This document shows positions 56,751 through 64,000 of a stretch of 64,000 nt of DNA, piece after piece (the first letter of the stretch is position 1; each line of letters opens with the position of its first letter). The translations under genes and the position numbers were made by a program. Source of the DNA: Polaribacter sp. ALD11. Lineage in GTDB: Bacteria; Bacteroidota; Bacteroidia; Flavobacteriales; Flavobacteriaceae. The stretch is from assembly GCF_002831685.1 (NCBI RefSeq), contig NZ_CP025119.1, forward strand, positions 1,461,001-1,525,000. The letters are read 5' to 3'. The notes under the pieces are model-generated. The model searched no databases, was not told the origin of the DNA, and was given only the letters and a program-made list of their open reading frames with translations.

Positions 56751-57635
56751 ATGGCAAAAGCAACTAAAAAGCAAGCTTTAGGAAGGGGATTATCTGCTTT
56801 ATTACAAGATACACCAAACATTAACTCTGCAACAGATAAAAACGCAGACAAACTAGTTGGTAGTATTATAGAACTTGAATTAGACTCAATTGATGTAAAC
56901 CCTTTTCAACCTAGAACTTACTTCGATGAAGAAGCATTAAGAGAATTGGCTAGCTCTATTAGAGAATTAGGTGTAATTCAACCAATTACAGTTCGTAAAT
57001 TAGAAGGAAATAAATTTCAATTAGTTTCTGGAGAACGTCGATTTAGAGCTTCAAAATTAATAGGAAATAAAACAGTACCCGCATATATTAGATTAGCGAA
57101 TGACCAAGAAATGCTAGAAATGGCCTTGGTAGAAAACATTCAGCGTAAAAATTTAGACCCAATAGAAGTGGCGCTTTCTTACCAACGTTTAATTGATGAA
57201 ATTCAGCTAACACAAGAAGAATTAAGTACAAGAGTTGGAAAAAAACGTTCTACAGTAACCAACTATTTGCGTTTGTTAAAATTAGATCCTATTTTACAAA
57301 CAGGAATGAGAGACGGTTTTATCTCTATGGGACATGGTCGCGCAATGATTAATGTAGATAATACAGAAGACCAATTGGCTATTTATGAGAAAATTTTACG
57401 TGATAAACTTTCTGTTAGACAAACAGAAGATCTAGTAAAAAGCTTAAAAACAGGGGCAATTGCAAAACCAAAGAAAAAAACAATACCACCTTTTGTTAAA
57501 AATAGCTTAAGAGATATAAGTGCATACTTTGGTAACAAAGTAGACGTTTCTATAAGTACGAATGGAAAAGGAAAAATATCAATACCTTTTGATTCGGAAG
57601 AAGATTTTAACCGTATTAAAAACTTATTAAAATAA
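56751..57635 (+). CDS. parB: Chromosome partitioning protein ParB (CTPase)
   Basis: A 294-residue ParB/Spo0J protein. ParA-interacting N-terminus (KKQALGRGLSALL), CTP-binding motifs GERRFRAS and ENIQRKNLDPIE, a helix-turn-helix for parS recognition (about 160-200, TQEELSTRVGKKRSTVTNYL) and a C-terminal dimerisation domain. It is coupled to parA upstream and to the DUF5683 gene, whose GTG begins right after its stop. Confidence 0.97.
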   Translation: MAKATKKQALGRGLSALLQDTPNINSATDKNADKLVGSIIELELDSIDVNPFQPRTYFDEEALRELASSIRELGVIQPITVRKLEGNKFQLVSGERRFRASKLIGNKTVPAYIRLANDQEMLEMALVENIQRKNLDPIEVALSYQRLIDEIQLTQEELSTRVGKKRSTVTNYLRLLKLDPILQTGMRDGFISMGHGRAMINVDNTEDQLAIYEKILRDKLSVRQTEDLVKSLKTGAIAKPKKKTIPPFVKNSLRDISAYFGNKVDVSISTNGKGKISIPFDSEEDFNRIKNLLK

Positions 57636-58226
57636 GTGATTTTAAAAAGAATCATATTTACGTTTTCGATTTTATTTATCTCTCTTGGCATTTTTAGTCA
57701 GAAAGACTCTACGAATGTAAAAAAAGTAAAAACAAAAGAAAAAATATTTGTGCAAGAAGGCGTCTACAAACCTCTAGCACCTTCTAAAGCTGCGTTTTAC
57801 TCTGCTATTTTTCCTGGAATGGGGCAAATTTACAATAAGAAATATTGGAAAGCACCAATTGTATGGGGAGCATTAGCTGCACCAACTTATTTTTATTTGA
57901 CAAACAACAGCGATTATAAGCGTTATAGAAGAGCATATAAGCTAAGAAAAACTGGGTTTCAGGATGAGTTTACAGACCACTTAGGTGTTGTTTCTGTTTC
58001 ATTAGAAACCCTAGAAAGAGCACAAGAACAATTAAGAGAAAATAGAGATTTGTCTTTAATGTGGGGTGTAATTTTATACGTTTTACAAATTGTGGAAGCA
58101 AGTGTTAACGCACATTTATTACAATTTAATACAGATGATAATTTGTCTTTTGGTCCTACATTTGTTCAGGATCCGATACTCTTTGACGCTCCGAAAGTTG
58201 GTTTTACACTAAAATATACATTTTAA
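57636..58226 (+). CDS. DUF5683 family membrane protein
   Basis: A 196-residue protein starting with GTG directly after the parB stop. It has a signal peptide (to about residue 21, FSQ), then the DUF5683 domain with SKAAFYSAIFPGMGQIYNKK, YWKAPIVWGALAAPTYF and a second membrane segment near 145-160 (SLMWGVILYVLQIVEASVNA). Its fixed position between parB and dapB in Bacteroidetes is conserved but the function is unknown. Confidence 0.9.
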   Translation: MILKRIIFTFSILFISLGIFSQKDSTNVKKVKTKEKIFVQEGVYKPLAPSKAAFYSAIFPGMGQIYNKKYWKAPIVWGALAAPTYFYLTNNSDYKRYRRAYKLRKTGFQDEFTDHLGVVSVSLETLERAQEQLRENRDLSLMWGVILYVLQIVEASVNAHLLQFNTDDNLSFGPTFVQDPILFDAPKVGFTLKYTF

Positions 58227-58227
58227 A

Positions 58228-58929
58228 ATGAAAATTGCATTGTTAGGTTATGGTAGAATGGGAAAAGAAATTGAAAAAATTGCAATTTCTAGAGGTCATG
58301 AAATCGTTATAAAAAAAGATATTGATGCCAATATTGACATTAATTTAGCTGATGTTGCTATCGATTTTAGCGTACCAACTTCTGCTTTTAATAATATTTC
58401 TAATTGTATTAAAAATAAAGTTCCTGTAATTTCTGGAACCACTGGTTGGTTAGATAAATACCAAGATGCAGTAAAACTTTGTGAAAAAGAAAAAGGGGCT
58501 TTTATTTATGCTTCTAACTTTAGTTTAGGGGTAAATATCTTTTTTGAACTGAACAAACAACTCGCTAAAATGATGAATACTTTAGAAGATTATAACATTT
58601 CTATGGAAGAAATTCATCATACTAAAAAATTAGATGCGCCAAGCGGAACAGCAATTACTTTAGCTGAAGGAATTATAGAAAATTCTTCTAAAGAAAACTG
58701 GGAGTTAGGCGAAAATTCATCCGAAAAAAATATAGCTATTGTTGCAAAAAGAATTCCTGAAGTTCCAGGTACACATACGGTTTGGTATGATTCTGAAGTT
58801 GACTCTATAGAAATTAAACACACAGCGCACAGCAGAAAAGGGTTTGCTTTAGGTGCTGTTGTTGCTGCAGAATGGATTCTTGGTAAAACAGGAGTTTTTA
58901 ATATGAAAGACGTGTTAAACATCCGTTAA
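58228..58929 (+). CDS. dapB: 4-hydroxy-tetrahydrodipicolinate reductase
   Basis: A 233-residue enzyme of lysine and meso-diaminopimelate synthesis, reducing HTPA to tetrahydrodipicolinate with NAD(P)H. NAD motif MKIALLGYGRMGKEI, then SGTTGW, ASNFSLGVNIF, and the active-site EIHHTKKLDAPSGTA containing the catalytic His-His and Lys. It is about 40 residues shorter than the Escherichia coli enzyme, as usual in Bacteroidetes. It starts one base after the DUF5683 stop. Confidence 0.97.
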   Translation: MKIALLGYGRMGKEIEKIAISRGHEIVIKKDIDANIDINLADVAIDFSVPTSAFNNISNCIKNKVPVISGTTGWLDKYQDAVKLCEKEKGAFIYASNFSLGVNIFFELNKQLAKMMNTLEDYNISMEEIHHTKKLDAPSGTAITLAEGIIENSSKENWELGENSSEKNIAIVAKRIPEVPGTHTVWYDSEVDSIEIKHTAHSRKGFALGAVVAAEWILGKTGVFNMKDVLNIR

Positions 58930-58979
58930 AACAGTAACATTTTAATAAAAAGACTACTAACTAAGTTATAACTTATCTC

Positions 58980-59040
58980 CTCGAGTGCAATAGAGGGTTT
59001 TAGTCTCAATTACAAAATAAAGATCTCTACTGCGCTCGAA
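58980..59040. repeat. Imperfect inverted repeat (TCGAGYGCA type) between dapB and lepB
   Basis: CTCGAGTGCAATAGAG (58980-58995) pairs with CTCTACTGCGCTCGA (59025-59039) with two G-U pairs across a 29-base spacer. This TCGAGCGCA-type palindrome resembles intergenic repeats of Flavobacteriia. Confidence 0.65.
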
Positions 59041-59060
59041 CAGACATCAAAATAAAAATT

Positions 59061-60764
59061 ATGAATTTTACTGAATGGTTTATCTTTTTTCTTGTAATTC
59101 AAATACTTCACTTTTTAGGTACTTGGAAACTATATGTAAAAGCTGGTAGAAAAGCATGGGAAGCTGCAATTCCTATTTATAATGGCGTTGTTTTAATGCA
59201 AATAATTAATAGACCAAAATGGTGGATTATCTTACTATTCATTCCGATTGTAAATCTATTAATGTTTCCTGTAATTTGGATTGAAACCATTAGAACTTTT
59301 GGCTTTTATAAAAAATTAGATTCACTTTTAGTAATCGTTACTTTAGGTTTGTATATCTTCTATATTAACTATGCAACTGATGTAAAATATAATACAAACA
59401 GAAGTTTAAAACCTCGTTCTGAATTTGGTGAATGGGTAAGCTCTATAACCTTTGCTATTATTGCTGCAACTTTAGTGCATACGTATTTTATGCAACCTTT
59501 TACAATACCAACATCTTCTTTAGAAAAATCTTTATTAGTAGGAGATTATTTATTTGTAAGTAAGTTTCATTATGGTGCTAGAGTTCCATCTACAGTAATT
59601 GCATTGCCAATGGTGCATGATTCTATTCCACTAACAAAATCGCCTTCTTATTTAAAAAAGCCTCAATTACCTTACACAAGGTTACCAGGTTTACAGAATA
59701 TAAAAAATAATGATATTGTTTGTTTTAATTGGCCTGCAGATACACTAGCAACAATGTGGGGAGATACTTCCGGTAAATTCACCTACAAGCCCGTAGACAA
59801 AAAAACAAACTACGTTAAGCGTGCCGTTGGTATTGCTGGAGATTCTTTAGAATTAAGGAATGGTTATGTATACATTAATGGAAAGAAAAATGAGCTTCCA
59901 GATAGGGCTAAAATTCAGTTTTATTATACGTATGAAGCAAAATCTGCAATAGACAACAATACATATCCTAAATTTTTAATTAAAAAAGAAAGAACAGGAG
60001 TTTACAGAATATTGTCTGAATATTGGAACAATTCTAAAGTACAGGAAGCTATAAAGCATAACGGAAACTTGTCTAAAATTAGCTCAGACTCTTTATATAC
60101 AGAAGTTGCTGGAGGTATAAACCCTGAGTTTGCTAGACGTTTAAAAATGGAGTCTGTTGCAAATAAAATTAATATTAATTTAACGGAAGACGAAGCTATT
60201 CAATTAAAAAAACTGCCTCAAACAGTTTCTGTTAAGAAATTAAATTTTAATGCAGACAATGCTATTTTTCCACATATAGAAAATAATCAATGGAGTCAAG
60301 ATAATTTTGGGCCTATTTACATACCTAAAGCTGGAGCAACAGTAAAGTTAGATGCAACGTCATTACCTTACTACGAACAGATTATCAAAAATTATGAAAA
60401 CAATGATTTGGCAATTGTAGGAGATGCTATTTTTATCAACGGAGAAAAAGTAGAGTCTTATACTTTTAAGCAAGATTATTATTGGATGATGGGAGATAAT
60501 AGACACAATTCTTTAGATGCACGTTACTTTGGGTACACTCCTTTTGATCATGTTTTAGGAAAACCTGTAATGGTATGGTGGAGTTGGGATGCAAATGCGG
60601 CAAGTTTTGGCGAAAAATTAAAATCGATTCGTTGGGACAGAATTTTTACTACCGTTGGAGGAAGTGGAAAACCTGTTTCTTACAGATATTTTGTTTTAGG
60701 TTTAATAGCAATGTATATAGCTTATAGTGTATTTAAGGGAAAGAAAAAGGCTACTAAAAAATAA
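59061..60764 (+). CDS. lepB: Signal peptidase I, enlarged Bacteroidetes form
   Basis: A 567-residue membrane protease, about twice the usual length. Residues 1-110 carry several transmembrane helices (DUF5684-like). A further segment near 128-145 precedes the catalytic IPTSSLEKSL motif (Ser153). The Lys is K253 in NYVKRAVGIAGDSLEL, and box E is YWMMGDNRHNSLDARYFG near residues 475-490. The roughly 200-residue stretch between box D and box E is the extra part. It removes signal peptides from exported proteins. A WbqC gene starts 2 bases later. Confidence 0.95.
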   Translation: MNFTEWFIFFLVIQILHFLGTWKLYVKAGRKAWEAAIPIYNGVVLMQIINRPKWWIILLFIPIVNLLMFPVIWIETIRTFGFYKKLDSLLVIVTLGLYIFYINYATDVKYNTNRSLKPRSEFGEWVSSITFAIIAATLVHTYFMQPFTIPTSSLEKSLLVGDYLFVSKFHYGARVPSTVIALPMVHDSIPLTKSPSYLKKPQLPYTRLPGLQNIKNNDIVCFNWPADTLATMWGDTSGKFTYKPVDKKTNYVKRAVGIAGDSLELRNGYVYINGKKNELPDRAKIQFYYTYEAKSAIDNNTYPKFLIKKERTGVYRILSEYWNNSKVQEAIKHNGNLSKISSDSLYTEVAGGINPEFARRLKMESVANKININLTEDEAIQLKKLPQTVSVKKLNFNADNAIFPHIENNQWSQDNFGPIYIPKAGATVKLDATSLPYYEQIIKNYENNDLAIVGDAIFINGEKVESYTFKQDYYWMMGDNRHNSLDARYFGYTPFDHVLGKPVMVWWSWDANAASFGEKLKSIRWDRIFTTVGGSGKPVSYRYFVLGLIAMYIAYSVFKGKKKATKK

Positions 60765-60766
60765 CA

Positions 60767-61369
60767 ATGGCGTTATTTATACCTACTTATTTCTCACCTA
60801 TTTCACAATATTCAGAAATAACAAATGCTGAAGAGTTAAGTTTTGAAATGGATGATAATTTTCAAAAACAAAGCTTTAGAAATAGATGTTACATTTTTAA
60901 TACCAATGGAAAACAGTTATTAAATATTCCTGTAAAACATCCTATTTCTTCTGGTAGAAAAAAAACGAAAGACACACTTGTAGAAAATGCTACACCTTGG
61001 CAAGACCAACATTTTAAATCTTTAAAAACAGCTTATAGAAATTCACCTTTCTTTGAATTTTATGTTGATGATATGGCCCCAATTTTCGAAAAAGAGTATC
61101 GTTATTTACAAGACGTAAATATTGATACTTTCTTATTTGTTTCTGAAGCCTTACAAATAAACACTCATTTCGATAAAACAATTGCGTACTCTACAGAAAT
61201 AGAAAATAACGACTTTAGACACCTCGCAGAAGTAAAAAGCCAACCTAAAAAATTAGTAGATAAATACATTCAAATGTTTGATGACAAACATGGTTTCATC
61301 CCCAATTTATCCATTTTAGATCTTCTTTTTATGGAAGGCCCTAATGCAATTAGTTTCTTAGAAGAATAA
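60767..61369 (+). CDS. WbqC-like family protein
   Basis: A 200-residue soluble protein of the WbqC-like family. Conserved features: an N-terminal PTYFSPISQYSEI, QSFRNRCYIFNTNGKQLLNIPV, the block PWQDQHFKSLKTAYRNSPFFE, and a C-terminal SILDLLFMEGP. WbqC proteins are linked to polysaccharide and lipopolysaccharide loci elsewhere but lack a proven reaction. It is the last gene of the parA-lepB run, 2 bases after lepB. Confidence 0.9.
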   Translation: MALFIPTYFSPISQYSEITNAEELSFEMDDNFQKQSFRNRCYIFNTNGKQLLNIPVKHPISSGRKKTKDTLVENATPWQDQHFKSLKTAYRNSPFFEFYVDDMAPIFEKEYRYLQDVNIDTFLFVSEALQINTHFDKTIAYSTEIENNDFRHLAEVKSQPKKLVDKYIQMFDDKHGFIPNLSILDLLFMEGPNAISFLEE

Positions 61370-61525
61370 ATAAAATACTTTATTTAAAATTAAAAAAGTA
61401 TAAAATATTTTTCAATTCTTCTAGCAACCATAAACAGCGATTTTCTTTTTCTTCTAAAAAATTTAAAAAAGTCTATTTTTTTTATGCTATCTTTAGTATC
61501 TACAATTCTTAAAAATTAAAAATAA

Positions 61526-62101
61526 ATGGACATTCTCAAAAAATTTATCAGTACTCAAATTGATATTGATGAAGAATCTGAGAATAAATTTATCTCTTTG
61601 GCAACTTTAAAAAATTTCAAAAAAAATGATTTCCTAAGTAAAGTTGGTGAAATAGCAACTAACTTCTACATTATAAGGTCTGGAATGGTAAGATCTTATT
61701 ATATAGATGAATCTGGAAAAACACACATAAGAAATCTTTTTTCAAGAATGAAGACCACTGGAGATATAGGTGCTTTAATAACTGGTAACCGTACAAAGTT
61801 ACATTATGATTGTCTTACAGATTGTGAAATCTATGTTATAAATTTTGAGAAATTTAAAGATATCGCTAAAAACAATCATGGCTTTTCGAAGTTTTATAAT
61901 ACGATGTTAACTAAAATTGTTTTATTGTTTGAATCTAAAGTTTATGATTTATCTGTATTGAATGCTACAGAAAGGTATTTAAAGTTGAAAAAAGAAATAC
62001 CAGAAATAGAAAATCTTATCCCTCAGTACCATATTGCTTCCTACTTAAACATAACTCCAGTACAATTGAGTAGAATAAGAAAAGAAATCTATTCTAATTA
62101 A
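61526..62101 (+). CDS. Crp/Fnr-family transcriptional regulator
   Basis: A 191-residue protein. A cyclic-nucleotide-binding-like beta roll (about 25-115: FLSKVGEIATNFYIIRSGMV, TGDIGALITGN) is followed by a long helix and a C-terminal HTH (about 165-190: IASYLNITPVQLSRIRKEI). It lacks a clear cAMP-binding Arg-Ser pocket and iron-sulfur cysteines, like many single Crp-type regulators of Bacteroidetes. The signal and target genes are unknown. It is preceded by its own 156-base intergenic region. Confidence 0.9.
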   Translation: MDILKKFISTQIDIDEESENKFISLATLKNFKKNDFLSKVGEIATNFYIIRSGMVRSYYIDESGKTHIRNLFSRMKTTGDIGALITGNRTKLHYDCLTDCEIYVINFEKFKDIAKNNHGFSKFYNTMLTKIVLLFESKVYDLSVLNATERYLKLKKEIPEIENLIPQYHIASYLNITPVQLSRIRKEIYSN

Positions 62102-62148
62102 GTAAAACTAACTATTACTTTAGCTTTTTTAACAGCAATAAAATAGTT

Positions 62149-62156
62149 TACTTTTG
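62149..62156 (+). promoter_or_regulatory. Promoter -7 box of the DUF6122 gene
   Basis: TACTTTTG matches TAnnTTTG 19 bases before the ATG at 62176. Confidence 0.55.
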
Positions 62157-62175
62157 TTTTTTATTTTATGTATAC

Positions 62176-62484
62176 ATGAGCTTCAAATTTATTATTCACT
62201 ACGGGCTACATTTTTTTGTTCCTTTTTTAATTTCAATTCTTTTTTTTAGAGAAAAATGGAAAACTGTATATCTACTATTTCTACTTTCGATGCTCGTAGA
62301 TCTAGATCATTTATTAGCAAACCCAATTTTCGCGAAAAATAGATGTAGTATTAATTTTCATCCACTACATTCATATATAGCAATAGGTATCTATGTAATT
62401 GGTTTATTTTTCAAAAAAACAAGAATACTTTGTTTTGCATTACTGTTTCATATGCTAACAGATTATATAGACTGCTATTTGTAA
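62176..62484 (+). CDS. DUF6122 family membrane protein
   Basis: A 102-residue protein with three or four transmembrane segments and conserved His/Asp motifs: HYGLHFFVP, VDLDHLLANPIF, FHPLHSY and FHMLTDYIDC. The pattern resembles the metal-dependent hydrolase YdjM/DUF457 family, so a membrane metal-binding role is possible. It overlaps the convergent flippase gene by 10 bases at the stop codons. Confidence 0.85.
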   Translation: MSFKFIIHYGLHFFVPFLISILFFREKWKTVYLLFLLSMLVDLDHLLANPIFAKNRCSINFHPLHSYIAIGIYVIGLFFKKTRILCFALLFHMLTDYIDCYL

Positions 62485-63962
62485 TACTTTTTAAGAAGGT
62501 TGTCTAACTCTGCAGAAATATTCAACTTAAATATTAAAAAGATATATGCAACCACTATTAAAATACTTTTTAGAGCGATATTTAAAATAGGGTGAATAGG
62601 AAATTTCCAGAGGTAAAGATTGTCAATTGGGAAGTCCCAAAAATTAAAAGCTAGGTATAAAATTGCAATAATAACAATCATTTTAAATGACTTATTAGTA
62701 AAAGGGGTAATAGAAAACTTCCTTTTTACAAAATATAATTTAAATGTGTTTGCACAGAATATTACAATAAGCGTTGCTAACGCCAAACCATCTGTTCCCA
62801 TATCTAATTCATAATAAAAAAGTTTATTTAAGAGGTATACAGAAATTGCCATAATAAGACTTATAGGCAGTGTTATTTTATAGAATTTAGAGTTGTTTAT
62901 AATCGCACCATTATTCCCCATAAAGCCATTGTACAGTTTTAATAATGAAATCATAAATACAACCAATGCACCACCAGCATATTGTTTTGGCAACATGTTA
63001 AATAACTGACCAACATTTGCATTTATCAAAACAAAGAAAAGACCACTAATTAGTAATAAATTTATAGAACTCTTTTTATATAAAGAAGCTACTTCTTTAT
63101 GGTTTTCTTCATTTAAGGTTTTAGAGGTTAAAGGTTGTAAAATATTTAGCATTGCCCTACTTGGTGCTTCAATAAAAGAACCTATAAATACGGCAACCGA
63201 GTAATAGGCTGCTGTTGCTAGAGTTTCTTTACCAGGAATCATAAATTTATCGATATCTAAAATAATTGCGCCTGCACTTCCTGCTAAAATAATATAGCCA
63301 GAAAAACGTAAAACTTCTTTATAGTTTTCGGGTTTAGAAAACGTAAATTTAGGAACGTATATTTTAAGTGCATAAAACATCATTATAAACATTCTTAAGA
63401 AGTATGCACCAGTTAAGTAATAGATAAATTCTACCTTTGTAATAAGCTCTAAATAAACTGCGAATAGTAAAATCATTACTACTACTCTATTCCATAATTC
63501 TTTTAAAACATTACCAAAAACAGTTTGAAAATGCACTTTTGCCCAAGAGTAAAAAATCTCGAAATAAGCACAAGCAACAGCTATTAAGTATATAACAAAC
63601 GTATAATTTTTAATAATAGGATTTTCTTCTGATAAGTAATCTCCTATTTGTTCATAGAAAAGGTTTCCAAAATAAGCAATAGGAATCGCTATTAACAATG
63701 GTAAAAATAACACTGATGAAAGAAAACGATCTTTTTCTAATTTTGTAAAATAACTAGAGAAAAACTTTACAATTGTATGATGAATTCCTAATGCTATTAA
63801 TGGCATTAGTAAGTTAGAGGTTGATAAGAGGAAGGTTACCAAACCATAATATTCATCCTGTAAAAAACGAGTGTATAAAAATAAGGTGTTTATTCCGCCA
63901 AAAGCAAAACCTAAATAAATAAAAAAAGTGTTTTTTAACGACTGCTTTAATACAATTCCCAT
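62475..63962 (-). CDS. Polysaccharide biosynthesis flippase (Wzx/MATE-like)
   Basis: A 495-residue membrane protein with about 14 predicted transmembrane helices. The start is QSLKNTFFIYLGFAFGGINTLFLY and helices continue with FSGYIILAGSAGAIILDIDKFMIPG, a pattern typical of the oligosaccharide flippase (Polysacc_synt) family. It should move lipid-linked glycans across the inner membrane. No other glycan synthesis gene lies in the window except WbqC; a cluster may continue to the right. The ATG ends at 63962, leaving 38 bases of upstream sequence. Confidence 0.92.
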   Translation of the reverse strand: MGIVLKQSLKNTFFIYLGFAFGGINTLFLYTRFLQDEYYGLVTFLLSTSNLLMPLIALGIHHTIVKFFSSYFTKLEKDRFLSSVLFLPLLIAIPIAYFGNLFYEQIGDYLSEENPIIKNYTFVIYLIAVACAYFEIFYSWAKVHFQTVFGNVLKELWNRVVVMILLFAVYLELITKVEFIYYLTGAYFLRMFIMMFYALKIYVPKFTFSKPENYKEVLRFSGYIILAGSAGAIILDIDKFMIPGKETLATAAYYSVAVFIGSFIEAPSRAMLNILQPLTSKTLNEENHKEVASLYKKSSINLLLISGLFFVLINANVGQLFNMLPKQYAGGALVVFMISLLKLYNGFMGNNGAIINNSKFYKITLPISLIMAISVYLLNKLFYYELDMGTDGLALATLIVIFCANTFKLYFVKRKFSITPFTNKSFKMIVIIAILYLAFNFWDFPIDNLYLWKFPIHPILNIALKSILIVVAYIFLIFKLNISAELDNLLKKYYK

Positions 63963-64000
63963 GCTACGAATTTAAACTTTTTAATATAGAGGCTAAGTTT

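Overview
This is an AT-rich chromosomal segment of a marine-type Flavobacteriaceae bacterium (Polaribacter/Tenacibaculum-like; genus inferred, not proven). The evidence is SusC/TonB outer-membrane proteins, a LytTR two-component pair, fused E1 alpha/beta ketoacid dehydrogenase, DUF3467 beside rpoC, DUF5683 between parB and dapB, an enlarged signal peptidase I, flavobacterial TAnnTTTG promoter boxes, and A/T-rich leaders almost without Shine-Dalgarno sequences. No insertion sequence, prophage, CRISPR array or rRNA was seen.

Layout. 1-6.5 kb (minus): a LytTR regulator, its histidine kinase, a secreted zinc metalloprotease and the N-terminal part of a SusC-type receptor. 6.9 kb: tRNA-Ser. 7.2-8.3 kb: aroC, convergent with a TonB receptor plus beta-propeller phytase operon (8.3-12.2 kb). 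12.4-25.9 kb (minus): the transcription/translation block tRNA-Thr, Tyr, Gly, Thr, tuf, tRNA-Trp, secE, nusG, rplK, rplA, rplJ, rplL, rpoB, rpoC, then DUF3467. 26-27.6 kb: rpsU, xerC-like recombinase and hpf. 27.8-35.5 kb (minus): acyl-CoA dehydrogenase, HhH protein, two AGCS symporters, and a compact RmlD-like/K+ channel/PspC trio.

35.7-46.8 kb (plus): uvrA, a LOG-family protein, a large M1-peptidase-like protein that lacks its zinc motif and ends in a predicted outer-membrane barrel, an outer-membrane protein plus lipoprotein operon behind an 11-bp tandem repeat, and a membrane-anchored TPR/LuxR-type regulator. 47.1-55.8 kb: fused ketoacid dehydrogenase E1, a second metalloprotease, DUF2851, a nitroreductase-like protein and pepD. 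56-62.5 kb: parA, parB, DUF5683, dapB, lepB, WbqC, then a Crp/Fnr regulator and DUF6122. 62.5-64 kb (minus): a flippase.

Most of the window is housekeeping. The best leads are: a near-perfect extended Shine-Dalgarno in front of rpsU in a genome that hardly uses them, consistent with bS21 autoregulation known from Flavobacterium; the zinc-less M1-like/beta-barrel fusion; the uncharacterised outer-membrane protein/lipoprotein operon with its tandem-repeat operator candidate; and conspicuous RNA hairpins in both the rplL-rpoB and rpoB-rpoC gaps.
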